Shown piece after piece: positions 46,401-57,728 of a stretch of 64,000 nt of DNA (positions are counted from its first letter, which is position 1; every line of letters begins with the position of its first letter). Below the pieces are notes generated by a model, which was given only the letters and a program-made list of their open reading frames with translations, did not search any database and was not told the DNA's origin. A program made the translations under genes and the position numbers. The stretch spans positions 1,482,362 to 1,546,361 of the forward strand of contig SCFE01000050.1 in assembly GCA_004352715.1 (NCBI GenBank). The letters are read 5' to 3'. This DNA comes from Hofstenia miamia. Taxonomy: Eukaryota; Xenacoelomorpha; Acoela.

Positions 46401-46559
46401 ACAATCAGTGAGAAATCAAACTGTCTGAGCATTGCTCCCAGTTTCGACAAGGAGTTCTGCGATTTAATCCGTCGTTTAACAACTGTAACTTCAAATAATT
46501 CAGTGTGACGTGTAAACATTTTATCCAGAGTCTTCTTGACGTGAGTTAGGAAATGAACT

Positions 46560-46950
46560 AATTACGTAACTAAAACTCGCAAAGAAAAAAGGAAGTGTCA
46601 TTGAAATCACCGCTAATTCTCATGACATCATTAGCGGATATATGGATAACAGTTTGTTCACATGTTCCCTTAGTGCGTTTATCCCAAAATTGATGATATG
46701 CTAAGTATAACCACTTGTTCTGCGTGGCGTTCTATAAGCCAGTAAGTAGATCCATATACTTTTCGTAGTATGCAAAGCTAGATCTTCCAGTTTCTGCCAG
46801 AATGTCCCGTAAGTTTCTTTCACATAAGTCATGACTCCACCGCAAAATAGTGCACCAGGAATGTGGCAGATATCCCTCATTTCCATGAAAAAGCCTTGGA
46901 ATTTCTAATAATGTGCTAGGATTATCAAAGGTCAGATGTGTTTCAGTCAA
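46560..46950 (-). mobile_element. APE-type endonuclease fragment of a non-LTR retrotransposon
   Basis: Two overlapping minus frames carry TETHLTFDN (active-site TET), a frameshift, FCGGVMTYVKETYGTF and, further on (about 46600), ISGDFND, matching the GDFN box. So it is a decayed endonuclease domain; together with 46240-46400 it may be one collapsed LINE. Confidence 0.6.
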
Positions 46951-48165
46951 TAACTAAATCAGATTGGTTATGATGAATTTATGTTGAGAGTGCATCCATT
47001 ATGTATCGTAATGATTACTAAAAATTACTAAGAATAATCGTAGGAACAAAATTTCCAATACACACCGGCTTAGGAGATAGTCATTGACCACTTACAGTAA
47101 ATATAATGATGTTTTAATCTCCATTCATTGCTTGTTTCGTTTAAGTGTTTAAAGTGATGTTTATCTTTGATTTCATCATTGTTTTTATTGGTGACAGAAA
47201 CTTTTTTGATATCCACTTAGGATTTCAGTGGATTACATTCGGAGATCCAGTTGCATAGTGGCCGAATTCTGAAGTTTTGTTAGGTGTTTGAACGCTATGA
47301 TGCAAACAAAGTTATCTCTTTCCTGCAATAGGAGATGAGGCAAAGTTATATTATTGTGACAATTTCAGAAGTACACGTTTTTAACTCAAATTTTAGAAAT
47401 CGACCCCAAATTCAAGTTTTGTTTAGCAATACTAAATTACACTGATAGCAACAATGCTATTATAAACTATTGATTTATAGCTTTAAGTTGACATTTAAAT
47501 GAGATTTATACAGCACAACAATAGAAATATTTAAAGCATTCAAATTTGCCAAATTTTGAAATAGCTTTACAAATGTAGCAAAATTTTCTGTTTTATTAAA
47601 TCTAAAATTATTTAAGTAAAGAGAATCATTTCAAATTTTTTAAATTTACACCCAGGGCAGTAGAACATTTGAAATTACTACCATTGCGTTTTTAATTCAA
47701 GGTCGAAGCTGACATATTTTGCTTGTACTTCCAGTTCATAATCTAGATTGCTCACAGATCATAATGTTGTGGATTTGCAAGTAAAGTATACAACGAAATA
47801 ATTGGAATCCACAGAATACTTAAGCCAGTGGTTATTTCTCAGAGAATAAAAAACGCATGTATTCCATGTATATATGTCATTTTCCAAGAAACTGAATTTA
47901 TACATGCTTTATAATACAATGAATTTGCATAAATTTATATTTATCATTTGTATTCAATAATTGCTTTGCAAAGTGGAAAACACTTCAATTATTTACTTCC
48001 ACATGTGTCATATACATTTTGCCGGATGATGTAGTCTGTTTTTATTTCCTTAATAAAACATTTTTTTTGCCAATTCCTATTGTTTTGTTTAATATAACTT
48101 AATGTTAATATATTATCAAATAAAATGTGACTTAAGCCCCCATAAAATATTTTTAATACATCATT
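46951..48165. other. Intergenic, nothing recognised
   Basis: AT-rich, without coding signal. Confidence 0.4.
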
Positions 48166-48171
48166 GTCATT

Positions 48172-49029
48172 TTGGACAATAGCAAAATATTCGAAAGAAT
48201 ATTACATAATCAAATAGCTGAACATTTAAATAAACATAATTTATTATTGAAAACCCAATTTGGATTTCGCAAACATTTCTTAACAACTGCTGTACTATTA
48301 AATGCTACTGGAACTTGGAGAGCATCACACGATTTTAGTAAATTTGTAGCCATAGCTTGCTTAGATCTCTCAAAAGCCTTTGATTTGATTAATTATATCT
48401 TACTTAGGATTTTCTCGGAGTAGTAACCAATTTATAACTAGTTACCTCAATCAAAGATTCCAGCGAGTTAAATTAAATGACATTTTTGGGAATGGTTGCC
48501 GGTTTACAATGGGGTGCCTCAAGGTACGATTATAGGTTCTCTAATTTTTAGTATTTCTGTAAATGACATGCACGATGTTTCTGCAGTGACTTTAAATAAT
48601 ATTAATTTTCCTTTTGTAAACACTTTCAAGTATCTAGGAGTAATTATTGACTCAAAGGTAAAGCTTAATTATAACATCAATTTAATAGTTAGAAAATTTG
48701 CTATAGGTATAAAAAGTATGACACACTAGTAGTTAGGCAGTTACCACCATGTTCGATAATTCTATTCTTCCGTAATTTTTTTCATTATGAGTCACCTTAG
48801 TTACAAAAACATTTTATTTACTAACATAAGCGAAGTGCTTTATAAAAAACTTGATATTATGTTAAAATGGGCATTAAATATCTCAACAAAAAACTCATCG
48901 AAAACTAAGCAATACAATTCTAGGTCAATTCAATTTCCAAAGCAACTCGTCATATTGAATACCTTCCAGACATACGAGAATTCGAAATGTATTGAATTCC
49001 TAAGGGAAAATGTCGTGAGTCGCCACTGA
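48172..49029 (+). mobile_element. CR1-like reverse transcriptase fragment C (YADD deleted)
   Basis: Plus frames encode KIFERILHNQIAEHLNKHNL, TQFGFRKHFLTT and CLDLSKAFDLINYILL, then after frameshifts NGVPQGTIIGSLIFSISVND. The next segment is NINFPFVNTFKYLGVIIDSK, so the block containing YADD has been deleted between about 48575 and 48595. The last frame (48787-49023) holds MSHLSYKNILFTNISEVLYK and LDIMLKWALNIS, closely matching 52938-53285 on the other strand. Confidence 0.8.
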
Positions 49030-49099
49030 CATAGGCATATGCATGCTCCATTTAATATTTAGAATTGCTTTTTACAACATAAAATACTGTTTATAACTT

Positions 49100-49770
49100 T
49101 AAATAGCATCCAAACCAATACAAATAAAAGAACAAAGACACATTCAAAAATTCAAATTTACAAAAACAATTTCAATTACTTAGGTATTGATCGGCATGGC
49201 GAATTTAGATTAGATGCGGTTTATTGAAGAATCATTATTATAAAATTTAATACGTCATCATTTCTATTCAAGGCTTTTCTTTTGATAACTACAGAACTAT
49301 TTTTCACTATCCTTTTTATATACTCTTAATTTATTAATTTGTTTGATATATTTATATGAGTTATTCTATATATTTCCTGATGTGTTGAGAAAAGAATTTC
49401 TTATTATTTTGTTTTTTTATATAACAGGTAAAATTTTTAGGGTTCTATGATTAGGTTTAAGCAAAATTTTAGACAATATAAATTGGATTTGTGGCATGGA
49501 ACAATAATATTAAATATATTTAGGAAAGTAGTTAATATGTTTTTATAAGTAATGCATTGTGGATTTCGAAAAGCGTTTGTTAATTTTTTGATTTCTCAAT
49601 TCCTGTTATAAGTGATTAACTGCTATTAAATAGCCCATCTTACTCACACATTGAATTTATTGAAAAGTTGATGATTTATGTTGGTATACAGTAAGTTTCT
49701 ATAATTAAAGTAACTTAGTTTTAATGTATAAACTAATTGAATTTTTGCTGTGGTTAGAAGCTGTTGCGAT
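49100..49770. other. AT-rich sequence, possible LINE 3' debris
   Basis: Phrases on the minus strand near 49330-49560 vaguely resemble the C-terminal part of CR1-like RTs, but stops and frameshifts prevent a firm call. Confidence 0.3.
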
Positions 49771-49941
49771 ATATAATAATAATAATAATAATATTTATTT
49801 AATTCTTTTGTTTTTTTACAAATCAAGTGATTAACACTTATGAAGAATTAAAACAATAAATATAAATTAACTTGGTTCTGAAAAAATACTTTGTCTTGGT
49901 TTCAAAAGTTTATCGTCCTTGATGATATAAATAGTTGGTTT

Positions 49942-51675
49942 TCATTGTTCAGTAGCTTTGTTATAACTTATAGACTTTGTCCTATAATTTGATAAGTAGT
50001 TGGATCTTCTTCGTTTTAGTGAAATTTTTAATGATTTTTTAAATTTATTGAAATTTCGTTCTTCTTTAATATCTGGAGGGAGTTTGTTCCATAAATCAAT
50101 TGTAAAATTAGTAAATGATTTTTCAAAGATTTTCTTTTTAAATTTGATTTTGTGATAAGTCTTAGTTCGCTTGTGTATATTTTTCTGTAATTCTACTGAA
50201 GGTCTTTTCCAAAATAGTAAGAGGCAATTTAATTTTAATAGGTATTCTAATGATTCGATATTATGTTTTTCTAATATTTTACTTTGATCGTTTTTACTAC
50301 AGATTGTATTAATTGCCCAATTAAAAACTTTCTTAAGTTTTTTAAATATTTTCTTGGTAACATTGGTAAATAAAAAAGAAGAATNNNNNNNNNNNNNNNN
50401 NNNNNNNNNNNNNNNNNNNNNNNNNNNNNNNNNNNNNNNNNNNNNNNNNNNNNNNNNNNNNNNNNNNNNNNNNNNNNNNNNNNNNNNNNNNNNNNNNNNN
50501 NNNNNNNNNNNNNNNNNNNNNNNNNNNNNNNNNNNNNNNNNNNNNNNNNNNNNNNNNNNNNNNNNNNNNNNNNNNNNNNNNNNNNNNNNNNNNNNNNNNN
50601 NNNNNNNNNNNNNNNNNNNNNNNNNNNNNNNNNNNNNNNNNNNNNNNNNNNNNNNNNNNNNNNNNNNNNNNNNNNNNNNNNNNNNNNNNNNNNNNNNNNN
50701 NNNNNNNNNNNNNNNNNNNNNNNNNNNNNNNNNNNNNNNNNNNNNNNNNNNNNNNNNNNNNNNNNNNNNNNNNNNNNNNNNNNNNNNNNNNNNNNNNNNN
50801 NNNNNNNGTAAAATCTTTATTTTGGATGTATATAATAGAGTATCATCTGCAAATTGAATGCATTTGCCTTCAATGAAGTTAGGAATATCATTTACATATA
50901 GATTGAATAATAGTGGTCCTAAAACTGATCCTTGTGGTACTCCATTATTTACCAATATTTGTTTTGACGATAGATTGTTTACTTTCACGTATTGTGAACG
51001 ATCAAATATATATGATTTTAGAAATTGGATTGATGAATCACTAAAATTATAAATTTCTCTTAGTTTTTTAATTAGTAAATCATGATTAATTGAATTAAAG
51101 GCCTTTGATATATCAAGTGAAGCAATATAAACTTTTTCATCTTTGTCTAATTTTCTACGCCAGTCATCTATTGTTTCAATTAATGCATAATTTGTTGATA
51201 ATCTTTTTCTAAAACCAAATTGCTGATTGCTTAAAAGTTTATTCTCTTCAATGTAGATCGTTAATTGTTGATATATTAGTTTTTCAAAAATTTTGCTTAT
51301 TCCTGAGAGAATAGATATTGGACGATAATTCTCTGTTTTCTCATTATTGCCCTTTTTAAAAATGGGAATAACTTCAGCCATTTTTAATTGTTTAGGGAAA
51401 TAGGAATAGTAAATACATTCATTGAAGAGATCACATAATGGTCTTGCTAGTACATATAGAGCGTCTTTTAAGAACCATAGAGGATAGTAACTTGGGCCTT
51501 TTGATTTACTTGTTTTTATCATTTTTGCGCATTTACAAAAATCATGAAGTGAAACATATTTAAATTTAAAAGGTGAGTGAATCAAATTTATGTTATGATG
51601 GTAATTGAATTTTGTAATTTCTTTAATAGAATCTTCCTCTTGAAATTTACCAAGTTTCACAAAGTGTTCATTCAT
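49942..51675 (-). CDS. Reverse transcriptase ORF of CR1-like element (interrupted by N)
   Basis: Open from 51675 down to the gap at 50807 and again from 50384 to the stop. RT motifs in order: KSKGPSYYPLWFLKD, VIPIFKKGNNEKTENYRPIS, QQFGFRKRLS, SLDISKAFNSINHDLL, VNNGVPQGSVLGPLLFNLYV and IQFADDTLLY (catalytic FADD). After the gap: FTNVTKKIFKKLKKVFNWAI and the tail FTNFTIDLWNKLPPDI. The palm motifs are uninterrupted, making this the least decayed RT in the window. RT copies the element RNA at the insertion site. Frame continuity across the 423 N is nominal only. Confidence 0.85.
   Translation of the reverse strand: MNEHFVKLGKFQEEDSIKEITKFNYHHNINLIHSPFKFKYVSLHDFCKCAKMIKTSKSKGPSYYPLWFLKDALYVLARPLCDLFNECIYYSYFPKQLKMAEVIPIFKKGNNEKTENYRPISILSGISKIFEKLIYQQLTIYIEENKLLSNQQFGFRKRLSTNYALIETIDDWRRKLDKDEKVYIASLDISKAFNSINHDLLIKKLREIYNFSDSSIQFLKSYIFDRSQYVKVNNLSSKQILVNNGVPQGSVLGPLLFNLYVNDIPNFIEGKCIQFADDTLLYTSKIKILXXXXXXXXXXXXXXXXXXXXXXXXXXXXXXXXXXXXXXXXXXXXXXXXXXXXXXXXXXXXXXXXXXXXXXXXXXXXXXXXXXXXXXXXXXXXXXXXXXXXXXXXXXXXXXXXXXXXXXXXXXXXXXXXXXXXXXXXXXXXXXSSFLFTNVTKKIFKKLKKVFNWAINTICSKNDQSKILEKHNIESLEYLLKLNCLLLFWKRPSVELQKNIHKRTKTYHKIKFKKKIFEKSFTNFTIDLWNKLPPDIKEERNFNKFKKSLKISLKRRRSNYLSNYRTKSISYNKATEQ
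50385..50807. other. Assembly gap, 423 N
   Basis: Lies within the RT ORF after the FADD motif; it hides the thumb region. Confidence 0.97.
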
Positions 51676-51900
51676 AATATTTGCAATTTCAATGCTTTTT
51701 TCAATGATTTTTCCTTATTTGAAATAGTCATAAAAACATTAGTTATTTGTAAAATTAGTTGAGAGTAGTAAATTATACTTAAATATTTTGATGAAGCAAA
51801 ATTCTGTGCAATAAAAGTGCAATTTACTTCGAGAACTTTTGTGGCAATTTCAGGAGACTTATGTGAACTGAATAACATAGTATCTCCATTTTTCACTTGT

Positions 51901-52805
51901 TTGTATTAAAAGATGCTCATTAATTTGATTAAATATTATTCATTCAAATACTTTATTGATTGGAGAGGTGACTGAAATAGGGCTATAATTTAAGCAATCT
52001 TAGGGATAATTTTAATAAATATTTGTAGTGTATTTGCTAATTTAATTTGTCTGGAAAAAAGGAATGTCTTACATATGCATTTAACATTTAAAATATGGGC
52101 TCAGCTATTAAATCGGCTGTGCGTTTTAGGCGCCAAGTTAGTATAAGAGAGGGTGTTGGATTCGTTTTAAACCTTTTACCGACTTTATTTCATATTTAGT
52201 TGCAAAACGAAAGTGGAAAGAGAGTCCAGTTGATTTAGGGTTATGAAAACAGAAAGGTATATTCAGGCCATTGTAGTTCGATCAAATTAAAAACTTCATT
52301 GAAAGCACACAGATTTCTTTTTTATTTGTCCTGGATTGATCCTAATATTATATTTTTCTCATGTAATAATTTTTTAATTAATGTCCATTTATTTTTCTGG
52401 AAAAAAAGATTTTGATACTGAAAATGCGAATAATTACACGGTGTGACATAAAATTTAGTTGATTAAATATTTTCACTGATTTCAGTTAATTTTGGATCGA
52501 GAATTATGAATTTGAATGTCATTTTACATGGAAAACCATTCTTTTTGAGAATTTGTATTCTACGTTTTAGAAAGCCTACAGATCATTAAGATAAGATAAG
52601 AGATTCTATATTTAGATAAATGTTTACAATTAAATAACTGATAATTTATCTGAATAGCGTCATAAATTACAAAAAAATAACGAATCTACAAATCAAAATA
52701 CATTACAAAAAATAATTCTTACAGGCTATGGATGAGTTACTTTATATTGCTATTTTAATGACGAGTTATCGTATAGTCATTGTTGTAAAATTTAAATCCT
52801 AACCA
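51901..52805. other. Intergenic, nothing recognised
   Basis: AT-rich; no frames or terminal repeats of note. Confidence 0.4.
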
Positions 52806-53285
52806 TGATGTACCTGAAATAGATTTTTGTTTAAGGAAGATTTTTAAATGTTTTTTAAAAGGTTTCAATTTTTCAATGCTTTTAATTTCTTTAGGTAGCA
52901 AATTCCAGGTTTGAATTGCGACGTTAATGAGAGTTCTTCAAAACTTTTTCTTATACTTAACACATGTAAAATTTTTAGATCTTGAATTCTGTTTATGCGC
53001 AAATCCCGGGAATTTAATTGAATTATAAGGCGGTAGATTTTTTACTAGTTTGAAAATGACGAGTTGTTTTGGAAAGAGAATTGACCTAGAAATGTAATGT
53101 TTAGTTTTCGATGAATTTTTTGCGGAGATATTCAGTGCCCATTTTAATTGAATGTCAAGTTTTCTATAAAGCGCATCACTTAAATCAGTAAATAAAATAT
53201 TTGGATAATTAAGGTGGCTCATGATAAAAGCATGGAAGTATTGAATAATTGCACACGGTGTTAACTGCTTAACTACTAGTGTCAT
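52806..53285 (-). mobile_element. CR1-like RT C-terminal fragment
   Basis: Minus frame 53285-52938 (IMSHLNYPNILFTDLSDALY, LDIQLKWALNISAKNSSKTK) continues in another frame with RTLINVAIQTWNLLPKEIKS and FKKHLKIF to about 52820. Nearly the same protein as 48787-49029. It may be the 3' part of the element whose endonuclease lies at 53990-55230. Confidence 0.75.
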
Positions 53286-53989
53286 ACTTTTTTTCAGTTA
53301 ATGTCCAAGACTATGTACGTATTAGACTATTGAAATTATATCTTCTCTGCTATTCTTTTCCAAAAATAATTCATTAAACTTAGTTTCAATTGTGATGAGT
53401 CACATTTTGGTTTCAGGATGGAAATAATTTTATTGACATACATTCATGCACCTTGTATATTACATAAAGACCATTCTGTGCATATAACAACAATATTCAT
53501 GGCTTCTCTGCAAGTCACAGCTGCTTATAAATGCAAGACTTGTGTGAATTCATTGTTACATTTGTTGATATTATATTCTGAAAATTAACCCATTGCAAAT
53601 ATAGGATTGAGACAAACGAAATGTTCTGAAACAATTGTTTTTAAGCATTGGATCTTGACAATTAATATATTCCAGCTGCCATACTATGTTGGAGTCCTAG
53701 CTAGTTGAAGATCACCAATCTCATGGGCTTTGGATGAACAGAAAACATCTGCTGACATTATAATCAAAATAAAATTAGATGTCCATATGAAATTTTAAAG
53801 TTCATTTGAGAATTTTTGGAATCTCAATTATAATAAAATTTCCGATTTTATATTCAATCATCTATTTAGGCCATAAACTTAATTTTATGATATTTCCTAA
53901 CGTATTGTTTCTACTGTGAAAATGACATCAAATTAGTTTTTGACCAGAAATACCGAAAAAATGTACTCAACTAAGAAAAAAATAGTTTT

Positions 53990-55230
53990 TTTGTTACACA
54001 ATGTTATTACTTGTTTTCCTTGTAGCAACATTGCATAATATTCATGCAACTTTAGTGGCATTTCCTATTGTTTGAGACTTCATGCATTTTTTCCACTTCC
54101 TTTTCTTTTGTTCGTTTAAATCAATGCATTTAGAATCAACCCTTGGCTTTGAAACATTATTTTGATTTTTTTAATATTCAAATAAGATAATATATTTTCC
54201 AGGCAGCATATATCCTTAAGCAAAAAAAAATTTTTGTAAAATTGATATTTCATTAGAGGTTAATGATAAATACATTTAATTCCAATTGCCGCTTTTTAAA
54301 TGCTAGCGAAGTTTTTTGTTGATTCTTCTCGTATTTTTCTAAGATTTAATGGGTTTAATCACTTTTAACGTATTCAAATAAGTAACGTATAACGCAGTGA
54401 TCTGAGTTTCGAAATTCAAAACAAAAATTGTTATAAGAAACTTTTTTTGATATAATGATGTAGGCAGCAACTCTAGAAACAATTATTAAACTTAATAAGA
54501 ACATTACTTAATATAGATATTTCTTCTTCTATTAAGAAAATTGTCGAGTTCACATTTTCATTCTTTGGCATTCCAATCTCTCATTACCAGTATATTCCTA
54601 TTATAAATTAGAGCAGTAGAAAACGCGTTTTCCATTTATAAGAAAATNAATTGTTATAAGAAACTTTTTTTGATATAATGATGTAGCCAATAAGTATTTG
54701 ACTATAGGCAGCAACTCTAGAAACAATTATTAAACTTAATAAGAACATTACTTAATATAGATATTTCTTCTTCTATTAAGAAAATTGTCGAGTTCACATT
54801 TTCATTCTTTGGCATTCCAATCTCTCATTACCAGTATATTCCTATTATAAATTAGAGCAGTAGAAAACGCGTTTTCCATTTATAAGAAAATCTATTTTTA
54901 TAAGTTATATTTGGACAATATGAGATATTTAGTAATTGGCAATGTAAAATTGCTATTTGGATTTCGAATTTAAACTATAAACTTTCTAAAGTTTAATCTT
55001 TCGCTATATGTTTCAAATGTTGGTTTCAGTATTTTGGAGATTAAAATCGTAACAGCTCTTTCTTTTGTCTTATCAAAATGAAATGTGCGATTTAGAATGA
55101 TTTGATTGTGTAAATTCTGAATTTTGATTGAAAGTTTCTGAAAATGTATGCGAAAATTAATTGAATGGATTAAATTTGAGAATTCTGAATATTTGTAAAT
55201 ATCAATTTTGAAGGGACCGGGACAGAACAA
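53990..55230 (-). mobile_element. CR1-like endonuclease-region fragment, copy 2
   Basis: Aligned by eye to 3690-4960 over its whole length. 55230 reads CPGPFKIDIYKYSEFSNLIH, matching NPGPFKSDYIYEYSEFSNIM of copy 1, but the sequence upstream of PGP differs, so the 2A-like leader is cut off and its Asn is Cys. Later blocks (FHFDKTKERAVTILISK) match the endonuclease. A single n at 54647 separates two copies of about 54430-54646 (54652 onward), probably an unmerged overlap. Many frameshifts. Confidence 0.75.
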
Positions 55231-57284
55231 AACTTAAACCTTGAGAAAGACCCGTCCATAACCGAGGGAGAATGATATACAACACGTCTGATTTTTGGAT
55301 GTGATCAGTTGTTTAATATAAAAATTCCACTGTTATTTTACTTTCTATTGTTTTTGTTAGTGATATGCTCCGTTTTAGTTAATAAAAATCTTCCAGGCTT
55401 GCATTAGCACAGTATTGAATGAGTGGGATTAAAATCACATCTTTGCATTTTGGTAATCGATCCCTTTAAAATCTTGTATAAGTTTTATTACCAGTCCATA
55501 TGGTGTCACGATAATTAAATCATTATTATAAATTAAAAGGAATTAAAAATTATCATGGGTTAAATTCAATAAATTTAAGTGTACATAATTCATGAAATTT
55601 GAACCGATATTCAGCTGTTTGTATATTATGTTGGAGTCAGTATCAATATTATAAATGTCTTTTAAAATAGATTACAATAGAACCTTTTGTTCCTGGTTAA
55701 AAGTTACAATTTTTCTTGAAAATTGATATAGTCAATTTGCATGTACTGAAACAGAACTGTACTGGCAAATAAATTGTCTTTACAGGATTTAATCGTCGAA
55801 ATAAGGAAATAAACAATAAGATTTTACAAATAAGTTTCGTAGCAGTTGCATTTTAAATAATCTGTACTTTTGTTTACCTGCCGTTAATTTGAATGTCTAA
55901 TGCCCTCGAATTGTTGCTCCATAGCATAATTAGACTGACTATCAAAATTGTTCTTACTTTGTGTAAGTTTTACACTTTTCGAAGCTATCGAGGCACTGTA
56001 AATCATCAGATGCTAATTGTAAATGTTCACTTGAATATCTGGTGCTGGCAGAAAATAGGCACACACGCATTCGTTGACACACACGTACATATTTTTTAAT
56101 TGCACATGAAAATATTACAATTGTCCAAAAGCAATTTGTCTTTGATTGATATATTTTGAGCTATACATACTAATGGAAGCAATCATTTAATATTATTTCT
56201 ATACTTAAGCAATGCGAAATGAGATGTTGATGCATTTGCGATCCAAAATAGTCGCCCTGCATTAACGTACTGACTCCGATAGCAACGTTGTAATTGCTAC
56301 CATTAGCGGTACAATTAACCTCTATCAACGGTCTGGTGGAGTACAAGTGGATGCTCCATTTGCTAGATCCTTCACCATAAAGGTTGGGATTGTGGCAGGT
56401 GGTGATATGCATAATTAGCGTAAAAACGATACATCGAAGATAGACGGAAAAGAACCTAAAATTATAGGGATCTTCTAAGACTGAGCAAGAAGAAAGTAGC
56501 AGACTGCGACTTTGCAAGAAATACGCATGTTGGCCGGTCGATCAATGGTATAATGTGTTCTGCGCTGGTGAAACAACGCTAACACAACACATGACATTGA
56601 AGCAATTTGGAATTGGTGAGACTTCGACCTGGCAAATGGCAAAACCCAAATCTTATCGAAAATGGTTGAAATATGAATTTAAACAGATTTCTGATGGATG
56701 CTTGTATATTGCAAAACATTTAAAAATGCAGGTAAAAATTATCAAACGGCATTCATTTGAAAATCTGTTGTTTTGGGCATCTCGTTATCAAAGAAATACA
56801 CAAAATGTACAAATGGAAATGTAGAGTAGAAAAAATCTAAGTGGAGAAGAAATAATATAGAATATACAATCATAAAAAAAGTAATTTTCAACTAAACTTT
56901 TTAAATTTCTTTTTACTAAGGAAGAATTTAAGTTTGCCAGTAATTGCAAATAAAAGTACAAATAAATTATTCATAAAGAAAAATCCACTAAAGCTCTCAA
57001 AGAAATGCGATAATAGACTATGTTACAAATTCGAATGCTCAACCAAATATACAAATTATAGCACAAACAGAAACAGCACACATAAATTAAAAGAATCATT
57101 CGCAATTGAAGCTGATTACAAAATCACTGATAAAGAGCACTAAGAATCAAAGGTTTCGGAAGCAGATACACATTTACAAAACAAGTTATAAAATTTGGAT
57201 TCAAATTAAAAATCATACGCCTTTGCCAATGGGACTCATTGTCGTTTTTCTCTGCTGTGGAATCCGAAATTCTTAAAGCAAAAT
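55231..57284. other. Intergenic, one unassigned frame
   Basis: The minus frame at 56170-56517 (115 codons) is open in a locally more GC-rich stretch (HITTCHNPNLYGEGSSKWSI...), but I do not recognise it and see no splice partners. The plus frame at 56555-56824 is likewise unassigned. Either could be an exon or chance. Confidence 0.3.
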
Positions 57285-57601
57285 TTACATTTGAAGAAGT
57301 TGATCATCAGTTTCAGTAGGGAGAGTGGCAGCCGGTGGATACTCGCTGGTAGTGGTGGAAATATGATCATATGCGTTTCTCGTATTATCACGATTAGTTA
57401 AACGGTCGAACTTGGAATGCGCGAAATCGTAGATAGAAAGCCAAAATTCGAGATTGGGAATTTGTTCCATGCCCTTGGCACCGTGAACTACACGATTATA
57501 CCCAACACCGATCAAAATGTAAAGCACAAATGATATAAATATTAAGAAAAATACGATACTGAAGAAACCCCATCCACTTGAACTTGAGGTTTTAACCGAG
57601 G
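57285..57601 (-). CDS. M6PR-like protein, exon 3
   Basis: After ATATTTAG the first CC completes Ser. It encodes the transmembrane helix, the GAKGMEQIPNLEFW juxtamembrane motif and the cytoplasmic tail ending TETDDQLLQM before TAA. Confidence 0.88.
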
Positions 57602-57689
57602 CTAAATATAAAGACAAATTAATAGTGGAACGTTCACACTAGAAAAGAAGCACGATTGTTTGTATAGTTTACCACTATAAAAACACCCT

Positions 57690-57728
<39 letters not shown>

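Larger units (their letters stand above)
49771..51900 (-). mobile_element. CR1-like non-LTR retrotransposon, RT domain largely open
   Basis: The ORF at 49942-51675 is followed on its 3' side by a tail ending in a TAT/ATT repeat (49775-49797). 5' of the ORF, 51896-51672 encodes a short piece in another frame (SPEIATKVLEVNC...), then the element becomes unrecognisable, so it is 5'-truncated and lacks the endonuclease. Confidence 0.8.

Noticed and set aside
49942-51675. One continuous 577-residue RT protein
   Set aside because: The middle 141 codons are N of unknown true length, so continuity cannot be claimed.
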